Shown: positions 25,721 through 33,602 of the stretch, one piece after another
Numbering within the stretch: the first letter of the stretch is position 1
How the letters are laid out: every line of letters starts with the position of its first letter
From: Methylobacterium radiotolerans JCM 2831
GTDB lineage: Bacteria; Pseudomonadota; Alphaproteobacteria; Rhizobiales; Beijerinckiaceae
Assembly (NCBI RefSeq): GCF_000019725.1
Contig: NC_010505.1
Location: 2,096,001 to 2,160,000 of the forward strand
Reading direction: 5' to 3'
Length of the DNA stretch: 64,000 nucleotides
Notes under the pieces: generated by a model
Database searches by the model: none
Told to the model about the DNA's origin: nothing
What the model saw: the letters and a program-made list of their open reading frames with translations, nothing else
Translations under genes and position numbers: made by a program

Positions 25721-26935
25721 TCAGTCCACATCCGGCACCAGCCACAGGTGATCGACGCCCTGAAGCTCGACGGACGCCACTAGGGACCGTCCCAGAGCCA
25801 TCTTCAGCGCCCGCCCGAACGCCTGCCGCTTGGCGTCTGCTCGCTTGGCACCATCCTCACCATCGGCGGGGTAGGTGGCATAGAAGGCGTCCCGCACGCG
25901 CTCGACGGCCGCAGCCCGATGCTCGGCGCCAGTCGATCCGAACGGCCACGCCCTGATGCCGTGCTCATCCAGTGCAGCCGTGAGTGCCTGCCGGAAGACC
26001 TTGAGGGAGGTCGGCCAGCGCTCCTTGACTACCGCGATGGCAGAAGCTGAGATGCGGTCCGTCTGCCAATTCACGATGCACGTGGTGATCGGCTCGCGGT
26101 CGTAGGTCTCGCCGACAGTGATGACCTCCAATGCGTAGGGGATCTCGTAGCCGCACCGCCCTCCCCTTACCTTTCGGATCGCCATGCGGGTGTTGCTGAT
26201 CGTGCCGGCCTCGTCGCGGCTGGCGAGCATGGCGAGCACCACGTCGGCGGCGGCTTCCTTCGCGGACGAGCCTCGGGTGCCGGTTTCCACGGCCTTGCCA
26301 AAGTGATCGACGCCAAGGACGAAGGCGCCGGTCTGGTGGCTCAAGGCCTCCATGGCGTTCATCACCCGCTGCGCCTCGGCGGCTGAGTTCTCGTCCATGA
26401 AGCCAGCGCCGGCCGCGACGGTGTCGATCACGATCAAGGCGAGCGGCAGGTCGAAGGCTTCGGCCAGATGCTCGGCCGCCATCTTCGCCACCGTGACGAG
26501 CTGAGGCACCGCATCGGCGTCGAGCAGGCGCGGACATTCCTCGATCCAAGCGAACGGCAACCGGTCGGGTGCGTCCGGCCCGAGCTTGCCGTGAACGATG
26601 CCCTTCAGCCGGATCGGGATCTCGAAGGATCCCTCCGGTGCAATGAACAGAACGCCGCCCTGCCGCATCACCCGCTTCCCCGCGAAGGGACTGCCGGTCA
26701 TCACGGAGGCGCTTAGGTCGAGCGCGCCGAACGTCTTCCCGCCGCCCCACTGGCCGGCGAGCAGGCCCTTGCCGGTCTCGAAGACGAGATCCCGCACGAG
26801 CCAAGCTCGATCGGCGTTGGGGTCTGCGTCGCCGTGCCAGCGGATGCTGATCGCGGAGCTTCCGCGGGCTGCGCCGTTGTCCCGACGCTCAGACCGCGGG
26901 CGCAGGTGCTCGATGGTATAGGCAGGCTCAGCCAT
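25721..26935 (-). CDS. RepA-like replicative helicase (AAA_25 family)
   Basis: A 404-residue RecA-fold ATPase. Walker A is 'LLAGQWGGGKTFGALDL' near residue 59, 'GGVLFIAPEGSFEIPIRL' near 93 follows, and Walker B is 'LALIVIDTVAAGAG' near 168; 'LGVDHFGKAVETGTRGSS' near 210 is a further family stretch. Such helicases unwind DNA at phage and plasmid origins. Its start overlaps the end of the primase gene by 8 bp, and a repeat array lies at its 3' end. Confidence 0.8.
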   Translation of the reverse strand: MAEPAYTIEHLRPRSERRDNGAARGSSAISIRWHGDADPNADRAWLVRDLVFETGKGLLAGQWGGGKTFGALDLSASVMTGSPFAGKRVMRQGGVLFIAPEGSFEIPIRLKGIVHGKLGPDAPDRLPFAWIEECPRLLDADAVPQLVTVAKMAAEHLAEAFDLPLALIVIDTVAAGAGFMDENSAAEAQRVMNAMEALSHQTGAFVLGVDHFGKAVETGTRGSSAKEAAADVVLAMLASRDEAGTISNTRMAIRKVRGGRCGYEIPYALEVITVGETYDREPITTCIVNWQTDRISASAIAVVKERWPTSLKVFRQALTAALDEHGIRAWPFGSTGAEHRAAAVERVRDAFYATYPADGEDGAKRADAKRQAFGRALKMALGRSLVASVELQGVDHLWLVPDVD

Positions 26936-27890
26936 GCCGCACCTCCGGGATGTCGTTGAGATCGGCGCCGTCGCCGGTGGGGTGCACGAGCAGCACCTCG
27001 CGGCCTGCGCGGCGCCAGCGGTCGGCACACAGTTCGGACGCGCCCCGCCCGGCCGGATCGTTGTCGACCGCGATCCAGAGGCATTCGATACCGGCCAGAA
27101 CCGGGAAGCTGGTGATCCCGCCCGCGTTCAGGACGGACCAGACGGGCGAGGCACCGAACTCCGGCAGGCGCCGGAGCGAAAGCGTCGTCTCGATGCCCTC
27201 GCCGATCCCGAGGCAGGTGGTGACCTCTTCGTCCGGCGTGAGTTTTACGGCGCCGTCGCGAAACCTCCCGAATGCGAGCCGGTCCTTGCCGTCGACCTCG
27301 ACCTTCTGCCCTTCATGGTTCAGGGCCGTCCGGTGGATCGCCTGCGGCTGGTTGGTGACGACGTTCCGGACCAGCGCGACCATGGCCGGCGTCCGCTCGC
27401 CCGCGAACGGGCAGGACGGATGAAACCGCAGAACCTCGGTTGCATCGTCGGCGAGGTCGAGGCCGCGCCGGGCGAGGTAGCGGGCGACCGGTGACCCAGC
27501 CGGCTCCCGAGCCTCGCGCCAGATCCGAAGCGCGAGCCCAGTCCGGTCTGAGCCCGAAGGAGGGGGTGGTGAATACCCACCCCCTTCGCACGCACGATCG
27601 GAAGCAGAAGGGGGTAGCGTTTCGTTACCCCCCTTGATCGGCTCGCGGGGCGAAGGCGCAGGTTTCGGGGCAAGTTGCCCCGAAAGTCCGAGCCGATCGC
27701 GCACGTAGTCTCGGCAAGCCCCGAAGTCGTCGCCGGCATGGCTGTGCAGGGTGAACCCGCCCGGCGCGGATGCGTCGAACAGGACAGAGAGGCTGCGGTC
27801 CCGACGGCTGTGGTGCGGACCGGGGCAGAGAATGCCCCGGCCGACCACTTCGCCCCCGAGCGCGCGCGCTGCGGAGCGGAGATCTATCAT
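26928..27890 (-). CDS. Zinc-finger/TOPRIM primase
   Basis: A 320-residue primase-like protein. The N-terminus 'GILCPGPHHSRRDRSLSV' and 'FTLHSHAGDDFGACRDYV' resembles the CHC2-type zinc-binding domain, then a Pro-rich linker (about 80-115). The TOPRIM domain has the Glu in 'LGIGEGIETTLSLRRL' near 223 and the Asp pair in 'LWIAVDNDPAGRGAS' near 265. It overlaps the helicase gene and forms the replication module with it. Confidence 0.8.
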   Translation of the reverse strand: MIDLRSAARALGGEVVGRGILCPGPHHSRRDRSLSVLFDASAPGGFTLHSHAGDDFGACRDYVRDRLGLSGQLAPKPAPSPREPIKGGNETLPPSASDRACEGGGYSPPPPSGSDRTGLALRIWREAREPAGSPVARYLARRGLDLADDATEVLRFHPSCPFAGERTPAMVALVRNVVTNQPQAIHRTALNHEGQKVEVDGKDRLAFGRFRDGAVKLTPDEEVTTCLGIGEGIETTLSLRRLPEFGASPVWSVLNAGGITSFPVLAGIECLWIAVDNDPAGRGASELCADRWRRAGREVLLVHPTGDGADLNDIPEVRHG

Positions 27891-28111
27891 CGCGGCGCCT
27901 CCATCCTCGCGGGACGGAGAGTGGCCGCGGCCTGGCTGGCCGCCAGAAGCGCCCGGCCGGCGCACCCGAGGGCGTGGGCCATACCGGGGCCGTCTTGCGC
28001 AGCGGCGAGGTAGGCAGCGGCTTCCGCGTACCGAGCGGCTAACCCAGCCCGCTCGGCGACCGCATCGAACGCGAGCGGCGCGACGGAGCTGGTATGAGAG
28101 AGCGCGCTCAT
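27887..28111 (-). CDS. Small Ala-rich protein of unknown function (element)
   Basis: A 74-residue helical protein with 'AAAYLAAAQDGPGMAHALG'. Accepted because it has ATGA overlaps with the genes on both sides (27887-27890 and 28108-28111). The ATG at 28111 is used. Not recognised. Confidence 0.5.
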   Translation of the reverse strand: MSALSHTSSVAPLAFDAVAERAGLAARYAEAAAYLAAAQDGPGMAHALGCAGRALLAASQAAATLRPARMEAPR

Positions 28112-28317
28112 GTGCGCCCCCAACGATCTGCCACGCTGTAGGCGTGGGCCGCGATGACCGCCGCGAGCGCCGGGCTGAAAACGTACTGTGCCCGGAGACG
28201 AGCGGTCTGGATTTCGAGCGGGGTGGGTGCTATCTCAGAACCATCGGTGCCCACCGAGAATTCCGAGGCCCGCCGGCTTGCCAGAGCCGTGCGGGCTTCA
28301 CCTTTTCTGGATGCCAT
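28108..28317 (-). CDS. Small protein of unknown function (element)
   Basis: A 69-residue protein with 'PTPLEIQTARLRAQYVFSP' and a short hydrophobic stretch. It lies between the AlpA-like gene (4-bp gap) and the next small gene (ATGA overlap). Not recognised; the ATG at 28317 gives the best fit to the operon spacing. Confidence 0.5.
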   Translation of the reverse strand: MASRKGEARTALASRRASEFSVGTDGSEIAPTPLEIQTARLRAQYVFSPALAAVIAAHAYSVADRWGRT

Positions 28318-28321
28318 TCGG

Positions 28322-28549
28322 CTACGCGGCCTCCTGCACCAGCGAGTCGACGTAGGCTCGGATGCTCTCATCGGGCACAAAGGTGGCCGACCCGATCTTC
28401 ACGATCTTCAGCTTTCCGCTCGCGACCAAGCGATAGAACGTGGTCTTGCCGATGCTGAGAAGGTTCAAGACATCGGCTGTGCGATGCAAAAGCTTACCGC
28501 TCGGCGCACGCAGTTCTCCTGCGGCGCCCTGAAACCTTTGGAGGTTCAT
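28322..28549 (-). CDS. AlpA/excisionase-family DNA-binding protein
   Basis: A 75-residue helix-turn-helix protein: 'LHRTADVLNLLSIGKTTFYR' then 'LVASGKLKIVKIGSATFVPD', the MerR-like excisionase (HTH_17/AlpA) pattern. In P4-like elements such proteins control excision and replication. It starts the small-gene/primase/helicase run, so it may autoregulate it. A 112-bp spacer (28550-28661) separates it from the next gene. Confidence 0.8.
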   Translation of the reverse strand: MNLQRFQGAAGELRAPSGKLLHRTADVLNLLSIGKTTFYRLVASGKLKIVKIGSATFVPDESIRAYVDSLVQEAA

Positions 28550-28661
28550 GGCTGAAGTCCTTGTGGCTCCGCTGGGGCACCAGCGAACTACTGCAAGCTA
28601 GTGCTCGTACTGTCGGAACAGCAACACGGATTTGTCCTCACTCTGGTAGAGTGAGAACCGT

Positions 28662-29225
28662 TCAATCAGAGGTTTCCGATGAGGGGCCCATTGCGAGAAC
28701 TTCTAGCTTCCAGCGGTCCGCTCCAGCCTGCGAGATCACGCCTGCGCCTTCAGCCTTCAGGGCGTCATTCAGTGCCAGAAGGATCTCTAATCTTGATGCG
28801 CCCCGTGCCAACAAAGGGGGGAGCACCGTCTTCTTGATCCGGTCTCGTTTGATTTGCCTTGAGGTGCGGGCTTTGCCTTCGCGTGATTTTTTCGTTGCCA
28901 GAGAATTGATGTGACGCTTGTTGGCCGGATGGATAACCGATGCGGCTCCGATGCGGGCCGACGCCACGATGATCGCGGCTAGTGCTTCATCAAGCTGCTT
29001 GAGTGTTGGGCCGCGTGTGCCAGGGTCATCCGCTCTGAGCCGGCCGCCATGGTCCTGTAAAAGTGTGCGCAACCAGTGACCATTCGACCATAGAGTCTGC
29101 GCTTCTGCCTTCAGATTTTCCGCTTCGACCTCAGTAAAATAGGGAGAGGCTTTCGCATTGAACGCTGGTGCTGCGACAGCAAGAAGCGCGTCGACTGCTG
29201 CGTCGTTGTCGGCGTCATCGCTCAT
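28662..29225 (-). CDS. Protein of unknown function next to integrase
   Basis: A 187-residue protein with an acidic N-terminus (MSDDADNDAAVDALL), a basic middle 'RTSRQIKRDRIKKTV' and 'ASRLEILLALNDALKAEG' near the end, possibly a DNA-binding helix pair. It starts 1 bp after the integrase stop, so the two are co-transcribed. I do not recognise it; a role in integration control is only suggested by place. Confidence 0.6.
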   Translation of the reverse strand: MSDDADNDAAVDALLAVAAPAFNAKASPYFTEVEAENLKAEAQTLWSNGHWLRTLLQDHGGRLRADDPGTRGPTLKQLDEALAAIIVASARIGAASVIHPANKRHINSLATKKSREGKARTSRQIKRDRIKKTVLPPLLARGASRLEILLALNDALKAEGAGVISQAGADRWKLEVLAMGPSSETSD

Positions 29226-29226
29226 C

Positions 29227-30429
29227 TTATGCGCCCCGCTTATGCGCAGACGGCGGACCAGCGTGTTGAGCCCAGGCGTCCATCAACTCGCGCCGCTTCT
29301 CAAATAGGTCGCCGCGCCGATAGGCCCGCTCGGTCGAGTCGCCCACGGTGTGAGCCAAAGCCATCTCAGCGAGGTCACGGGGGAACGAGGTGCACTCACC
29401 GGCCCAGTCCCGGAACGACGATCGGAAGCCGTGAACGGTCAGTCCGGCTCGGTCCATCTTCACGAGGACGTCGCGCGCCATCTTGTCCGTGAGCGGCCGC
29501 CGGCTCCGGCTGCCCGGAAACACGAAGGTCTCGTTGAGGCCGCGCATCTTCGCCAAGAGAGCCATGGCCGGCGCCGACAGCGGCACCCGGTGCTCGACGC
29601 CGGATTTCATCCGCTCGGCCGGTATGGCCCAGATCCCAGCTTCCATGTCGATCTCGGACCAGCGTGCGCCCAGCGCCTCGCCCGAGCGGGCTGCCGTCAG
29701 GATCGCGAACTCCAGCGCGCGCGCAGGGACAGAGTCCTCGCCTCGAAGGTCGACCATGAAGGCGGGCATCTCCTTGAACGGCAGCGCCGCGTAGTGCTGC
29801 ACCCGCTTCACCCGCGACCGTTTCGGAAGGAGGTTCTGCAGGTGCCCGCGCCAGCGCGCAGGGTTCTCGCCGCGCCGGTAGCCATGGGTAGCCGCCCAAT
29901 CGAGCACCGACTCGATCCGGGCGCGCACCCTCGTCGCCGTCTCGGATCGCGTGGCCCAGATCGGCTCCAGCACCTTCATCACCGAGCCGGTGTCGATGGC
30001 CTGGACCGGAAGGTCGCCGATCACCGGATGGACGTGGTTCTCCAGCGACGACGGCCATTGCGCCGCGTGGATGGCGTTGCGCCAGCCGGCCTTGTGGGCC
30101 TCGATGTACTTCTCGGCGCAGGCGCGGAAGGTGATGGCCTTCGCGGCCTCTAGGGCTGCCTCCTGGCGCTTCACTTTGCGGACATCGATCGGGTCGATGC
30201 CCTCCGAGGTCAGCTTCCGGCATTCCCGCGCCCGCTCGCGCGCTTCGGCGAGCGACCAGGTCGCGCACGACCCGAGCCCCATCTCCCGCGCCCGGCCGGC
30301 GATTTTGTACCGGAAGATCCAGCTCTTCCCGCCCTTGCCGGTCACCTGAAGCCAGAGGCCGTGTCCGTCGCCGTACATGCCCGGCATCTTCAGCCGAGCC
30401 ACGCCGAGGGCCGTGAGCTTACCCTGCAT
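29227..30429 (-). CDS. int: P4-type tyrosine integrase
   Basis: A 400-residue site-specific recombinase. Residues 1-85 form the DUF4102 arm-binding domain ('[19 protein letters not shown]', '[16 protein letters not shown]'), then the core-binding helices (about 95-190). Catalytic residues are Arg in '[15 protein letters not shown]' near 257, the HxxR box '[17 protein letters not shown]' near 343, His in 'LAHTVGDS' and Tyr in '[17 protein letters not shown]' near 380. All are present, so it should be active. The start at 30429 leaves 141 bp to the attR core, which contains a candidate arm site. Confidence 0.92.
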   Translation of the reverse strand: MQGKLTALGVARLKMPGMYGDGHGLWLQVTGKGGKSWIFRYKIAGRAREMGLGSCATWSLAEARERARECRKLTSEGIDPIDVRKVKRQEAALEAAKAITFRACAEKYIEAHKAGWRNAIHAAQWPSSLENHVHPVIGDLPVQAIDTGSVMKVLEPIWATRSETATRVRARIESVLDWAATHGYRRGENPARWRGHLQNLLPKRSRVKRVQHYAALPFKEMPAFMVDLRGEDSVPARALEFAILTAARSGEALGARWSEIDMEAGIWAIPAERMKSGVEHRVPLSAPAMALLAKMRGLNETFVFPGSRSRRPLTDKMARDVLVKMDRAGLTVHGFRSSFRDWAGECTSFPRDLAEMALAHTVGDSTERAYRRGDLFEKRRELMDAWAQHAGPPSAHKRGA

Positions 30430-30446
30430 AGGATCTTCACCCGCGC

Positions 30447-30459
30447 TTCTACCCACACC
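30447..30459 (+). repeat. Candidate integrase arm site, right
   Basis: TTCTACCCACACC, identical to 13262-13274, lying between the integrase start and the attR core. Confidence 0.45.
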
Positions 30460-30537
30460 GTAAACGCGGATTTGTGGGAACGCCAGCGCACTTCTGCGAA
30501 CTCCTGTCCCGGAATAGCTCCAGTTTTTCAGGGTGTT

Positions 30538-31215
30538 ATGGAGACCCTGGGGGTTCCCAGGAACGCCATTACCGAGGAGCTGTCCGCCTCGATCGGCGAG
30601 ATCGGCGGGCAGGTCACCAAGTCGGCCGCGATCGCCGGCCAGGCCGTGACCGAGGCGGAGCGGACCGACCGGCAGATCCGCGGCCTCGCCGGGGCAGCGG
30701 AGAGAATCGGGGAGGTCGTGCGGATCATCGCGGCGATCGCCGAGCAGACCAACCTGCTGGCGCTGAACGCCACGATCGAGGCGGCGCGGGCCGGCGAGGC
30801 CGGTCGCGGCTTCGCCGTGGTCGCCGCCGAGGTGAAGGGCTTGGCCGGGCAGACCGCGAAGGCCACCGAGGAGATCACCGCGCAGATCGCGGCGATCCAG
30901 GGCGAGACGACGGAGGCGGTCGGGGCGGTCCACGCGATCGGCAGGACCGTCGACACGATGAACGCGATCGCCAGCGCGATCGCGGCGGCGGTCGAGCAGC
31001 AGCGATTCGCCACCGGGCACATCTCGCAGAACATCGACGAGGCCGCCCGGGGAACCGACGCCGTGAGCCAGAACGTGGTCTCGGCCTCGTCGGCCGCGGA
31101 GGCGACGCACCGCGTGGCCGCGGAGGTCGGCGCGGCGGCCGGCGATGTCTGCCGCAGCGCCGAGGCCCTGCGCGCCGAGGTGATGCGGTTTCTCGTCGAG
31201 ATGCGCGCCGCCTGA
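30538..31215 (+). CDS. Methyl-accepting chemotaxis protein, 3' part of interrupted gene
   Basis: From ATG 30538 this reads 225 residues: 11 from the element ([11 protein letters not shown]), seven from the att core (TEELSAS), then 207 of the receptor. It holds the whole cytoplasmic signalling tip '[20 protein letters not shown]' and '[14 protein letters not shown]', where CheA and CheW bind, but no sensor or membrane part. If translated it would be a soluble signalling fragment. A weak AGGG stands 6-9 bp before the ATG. The frame is the same as in the 5' part at 12141-13208, so excision gives one 563-residue protein. Confidence 0.75.
   Translation: METLGVPRNAITEELSASIGEIGGQVTKSAAIAGQAVTEAERTDRQIRGLAGAAERIGEVVRIIAAIAEQTNLLALNATIEAARAGEAGRGFAVVAAEVKGLAGQTAKATEEITAQIAAIQGETTEAVGAVHAIGRTVDTMNAIASAIAAAVEQQRFATGHISQNIDEAARGTDAVSQNVVSASSAAEATHRVAAEVGAAAGDVCRSAEALRAEVMRFLVEMRAA
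30571..30591 (+). repeat. attR core (21 bp)
   Basis: Identical to 13188-13208; from 30592 onward the receptor reading frame resumes with IGEIGGQ. Confidence 0.9.
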
Positions 31216-31226
31216 GCGCGCCGTCG

Positions 31227-31263
31227 CGCGGACGGGCACCCCCGGGTGCGGGGCCCGTCCGCG
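31227..31263. terminator. Hairpin after the chemoreceptor gene
   Basis: A perfect 11-bp stem (CGCGGACGGGC / GCCCGTCCGCG) with a 15-nt loop that can itself fold. It starts 12 bp after the receptor stop and faces the convergent SDR gene, so it can serve both. No T-run. Confidence 0.6.
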
Positions 31264-31283
31264 AAGCGCACCGGAGGGGCGCG

Positions 31284-32159
31284 TCAGAACACCGGCATGG
31301 CCCCGGCCACCGTGACGAGCGCGCCCGACGTGTAGCTGCTCTCCTCAGAGGCCAGCATCACGTAAGCCGAGGCGAGTTCGGCCGGTTGTCCGGGCCGGCC
31401 GAACGGCACCTGGCTGCCGAAGGATTTCACCGAATCCTGGCTCATCCCGGAGGGGATGAACGGCGTCCAGATCGGCCCGGGCAGCACGCCGTTCACGCGC
31501 ACGCCCTTGTCGGCGAGCAGCTGGGAGAGGCTGAGCACCATGTTGCTCAGGGCGCCCTTGGTGGCGCTGTAGGCCAGGAGCGACGGCATCGGGTGCTTGG
31601 AGTTCACCGACGAGGTGAAGATCACCGAGGCGCCGGGCTTCAGATGGGCGAGCGCCGCCTTGGTCACGTAGAACGCGCCGAACACGTTGGTGCGGAAATG
31701 GTCCTCGAACACGGCGTCGTCGATCCCGGCGAGGTCCTCGTTCGGCTGCTGGAACGCCCCGTTGTTGACCAGCACGTCGAGGCGCCCGAACGTCTCCACC
31801 GTGCGGGCAACGATCTGGCGCCCGTAGGCGGCGTCCTTGAGGTCGCCCGGCAGGAGCAGCGCCCGCCGTCCCGCCTTCTCGACCCACTGGGCGACCGCCT
31901 CCGCGTCGGCCTGCTCGTCGGGCAGGTAGGAGATGGCGATGTCGGCCCCTTCGCGGGCGAAGGCGATGGCGACCGCGCGGCCGATGCCGGAATCGCCGCC
32001 GGTGATCAGCGCCGCTCGACCGGTCAGCTTGCCCGAGCCCTTGTAGCTCGCCTCGCCGTGGTCGGGTTCCGGTTCCATGCGGCCGGTCTTGCCGGGAAAG
32101 CTCTGGGGCTGCGCCGCGAAGGGCGGGCGGGGATATTTGTGCAGCGGATCCGTGGTCAC
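31284..32159 (-). CDS. SDR-family oxidoreductase (general-stress type)
   Basis: A 291-residue short-chain dehydrogenase. The N-terminal extension 'PLHKYPRPPFAAQPQSFPG' and 'PEPDHGEASYKGSGKL' is typical of the group around B. subtilis GSP39 and E. coli YghA. Cofactor loop 'TGGDSGIGRA' near residue 55, 'VLVNNGAFQ' near 137 and the catalytic 'YSATKGA' near 201. The start is a GTG at 32159, which begins the conserved extension. Substrate unknown. Confidence 0.88.
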   Translation of the reverse strand: MTTDPLHKYPRPPFAAQPQSFPGKTGRMEPEPDHGEASYKGSGKLTGRAALITGGDSGIGRAVAIAFAREGADIAISYLPDEQADAEAVAQWVEKAGRRALLLPGDLKDAAYGRQIVARTVETFGRLDVLVNNGAFQQPNEDLAGIDDAVFEDHFRTNVFGAFYVTKAALAHLKPGASVIFTSSVNSKHPMPSLLAYSATKGALSNMVLSLSQLLADKGVRVNGVLPGPIWTPFIPSGMSQDSVKSFGSQVPFGRPGQPAELASAYVMLASEESSYTSGALVTVAGAMPVF

Positions 32160-32369
32160 GCGTCGTCTCCGATAGGGATGCCGGTCCAACCGCACGGTCT
32201 CCCGGGTGTTCCAGTGCCCTGGCGCCGCGCCCCGCCCGGCACAGCCCTGCCCGGCACGGCCCCGTTCGAGGCGGCTTCCGTCGCGGACAACACGAACCCG
32301 TGTGCCGGCGGCGGGCCGACACAGGTCAGCAACAGCCGTTCGCCACTCTGGCCGCGAGGAGGTCTCGCC

Positions 32370-32489
32370 ATGATCGACGCACAGCCGGAGGATCGGGCCG
32401 CCCGCGTGATCGACCGCGTCCTGCTCTGCGCCGCGATGCTCTCGCTCACCTTCGGACTGGCCACGGGCCTGTGGGGCCTGCTGAAGTGA
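32370..32489 (+). CDS. 39-residue membrane peptide
   Basis: Starts at ATG 32370 behind a strong GAGGAGG ribosome-binding site. Polar N-terminus, then one transmembrane helix 'LLCAAMLSLTFGLATGLW'. Not recognised. First of three consecutive small membrane-protein genes on the plus strand. Confidence 0.6.
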   Translation: MIDAQPEDRAARVIDRVLLCAAMLSLTFGLATGLWGLLK

Positions 32490-32536
32490 GCCAGCCCCGG
32501 GGCCCGAACGCTGCACAGGGATCCGGAACGCCGATC

Positions 32537-32656
32537 ATGAACCGGCCCGGCCGGGCGTCCGCGCGGCGGTCCGGACGCGACTACACCGCCGTGGCGTTGA
32601 TCGGAGCGGGGCTGGCGGTGCTCGCGCTCGCGCTGCTGCTGGTCGGTATCCCGTGA
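32537..32656 (+). CDS. 39-residue membrane peptide
   Basis: Basic N-terminus (MNRPGRASARRSGRDY) and one transmembrane helix 'LIGAGLAVLALALLLVGI'. It follows the previous peptide by 47 bp. Not recognised. Confidence 0.5.
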   Translation: MNRPGRASARRSGRDYTAVALIGAGLAVLALALLLVGIP

Positions 32657-32669
32657 TCGGTCGCCGGCG

Positions 32670-32885
32670 ATGCTGCTGAAGCGCGCCGTCGTCGCCGCGC
32701 TGATCGCCGCGGCCGCGGCGTTCCTGCTGTACCTGGCGGCCCTCGCCCGCGCGGCGCTGTCGCCCGACGAGCCCTACGCGGCCAGCATCGGCCTCACCCT
32801 CGACCAGTGCGTGGCGGCCCAGGACAGCCTGTCAGACGAGGAGGCGCGCCTCTACTGCCGCAGGCCCGTGCCGAAGCGCCTGTGA
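32670..32885 (+). CDS. Small membrane protein
   Basis: A 71-residue protein with an N-terminal hydrophobic segment 'VVAALIAAAAAFLLYLAAL' and a short soluble tail with two Cys ('LDQCVAAQD', 'RLYCRRP'). It follows the 39-residue gene by 13 bp. Function unknown. Confidence 0.55.
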   Translation: MLLKRAVVAALIAAAAAFLLYLAALARAALSPDEPYAASIGLTLDQCVAAQDSLSDEEARLYCRRPVPKRL

Positions 32886-33048
32886 CCCGGAGCGCAGCGG
32901 ATGTCCTGACGGCGGAGCGTGAGTTTTCCTGACACGCCGCGTGAAGACATGGTGATTGTCCCCGCGGCGTCGGGAACCTAGACGTCGGAGCGCCGGCCGG
33001 GTCTGTCGCCGAGTCGGATCGCAGGAAAACGCACGGAAGGCCCGGCCC

Positions 33049-33474
33049 ATGGCGGACGACGCGACGATCCGGTCCGGCCGCTGCCATTGCGGGGCCGTGC
33101 GCTTCGAGGCGGCCCTCGGCGACGATCTCGCGTCGATCCGCCGGTGCACCTGCTCCTACTGCCGCATGCGCGGCGCCGTCGTCGTCATGGCGCGGCCGGG
33201 CGGGGTCAGGATCCTGCAGGGCGCGGAGGCGCTGACGACCTACCGGTTCCACACCGGGGCGGCGCAGCACTTCTTCTGTTCCCGCTGCGGCGTCTACACG
33301 CATCATCAGCGGCGGTCGGACCCGAACGTCCACGCCGTCAACGTGGCCTGCCTGGACGGGGTCAGCCCCTTCGACTTTCCGGAGGTCCCGGTGATGGACG
33401 GCGTCAATCACACGAACGACACCGGCCAGCCCACGCGTCGCGCCGGCACGCTGCGCTTCGTCCCGGCGGAGTGA
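33049..33474 (+). CDS. GFA-family (CENP-V) zinc protein
   Basis: A 141-residue protein of the glutathione-dependent formaldehyde-activating/CENP-V fold. The zinc cysteines are in 'GRCHCGAVRFE', 'RRCTCSYCRMRG' and 'FFCSRCGVYTHH'. Most members have no proven GFA activity, so the exact reaction is open. The ATG at 33049 starts just before the first motif. Confidence 0.85.
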   Translation: MADDATIRSGRCHCGAVRFEAALGDDLASIRRCTCSYCRMRGAVVVMARPGGVRILQGAEALTTYRFHTGAAQHFFCSRCGVYTHHQRRSDPNVHAVNVACLDGVSPFDFPEVPVMDGVNHTNDTGQPTRRAGTLRFVPAE

Positions 33475-33602
33475 CGGCCCCGTGACGGCCGCGTGACGGT
33501 GGTGGAGCGGCCGCGGTCGGGAGCCGGCGCGGGACCCCCGATCGGTCCCGTCTGACCGGCCCTGTCCCCGAGCGCCGCTCCGGACCGGGCCCGGCTCGAA
33601 CG

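Larger units (their letters stand above)
13188..30591. mobile_element. Integrated phage-like element (satellite or reduced prophage) inside an MCP gene
   Basis: The 17.4-kb element is bounded by a perfect 21-bp direct repeat and has its integrase at the right end. Gene order on the minus strand from the right: integrase, unknown, AlpA-like, two small genes, TOPRIM primase, RepA-like helicase, CGTGAC array, gp10-like, then terminase small and large, Cys/His-rich small protein, coiled-coil protein, baseplate-hub-like, small protein, tape measure. Four small minus-strand genes and a plus-strand AT-rich RHH/OLD pair lie at the left. Head, portal, tail-tube and sheath genes are missing, yet no remaining gene is visibly broken. 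See the separate entries for details. Confidence 0.88.

Noticed and set aside
13188..30591. tRNA gene as attachment site
   Set aside because: The flanking repeat lies in a chemoreceptor gene; no tRNA-like cloverleaf is visible at either end.
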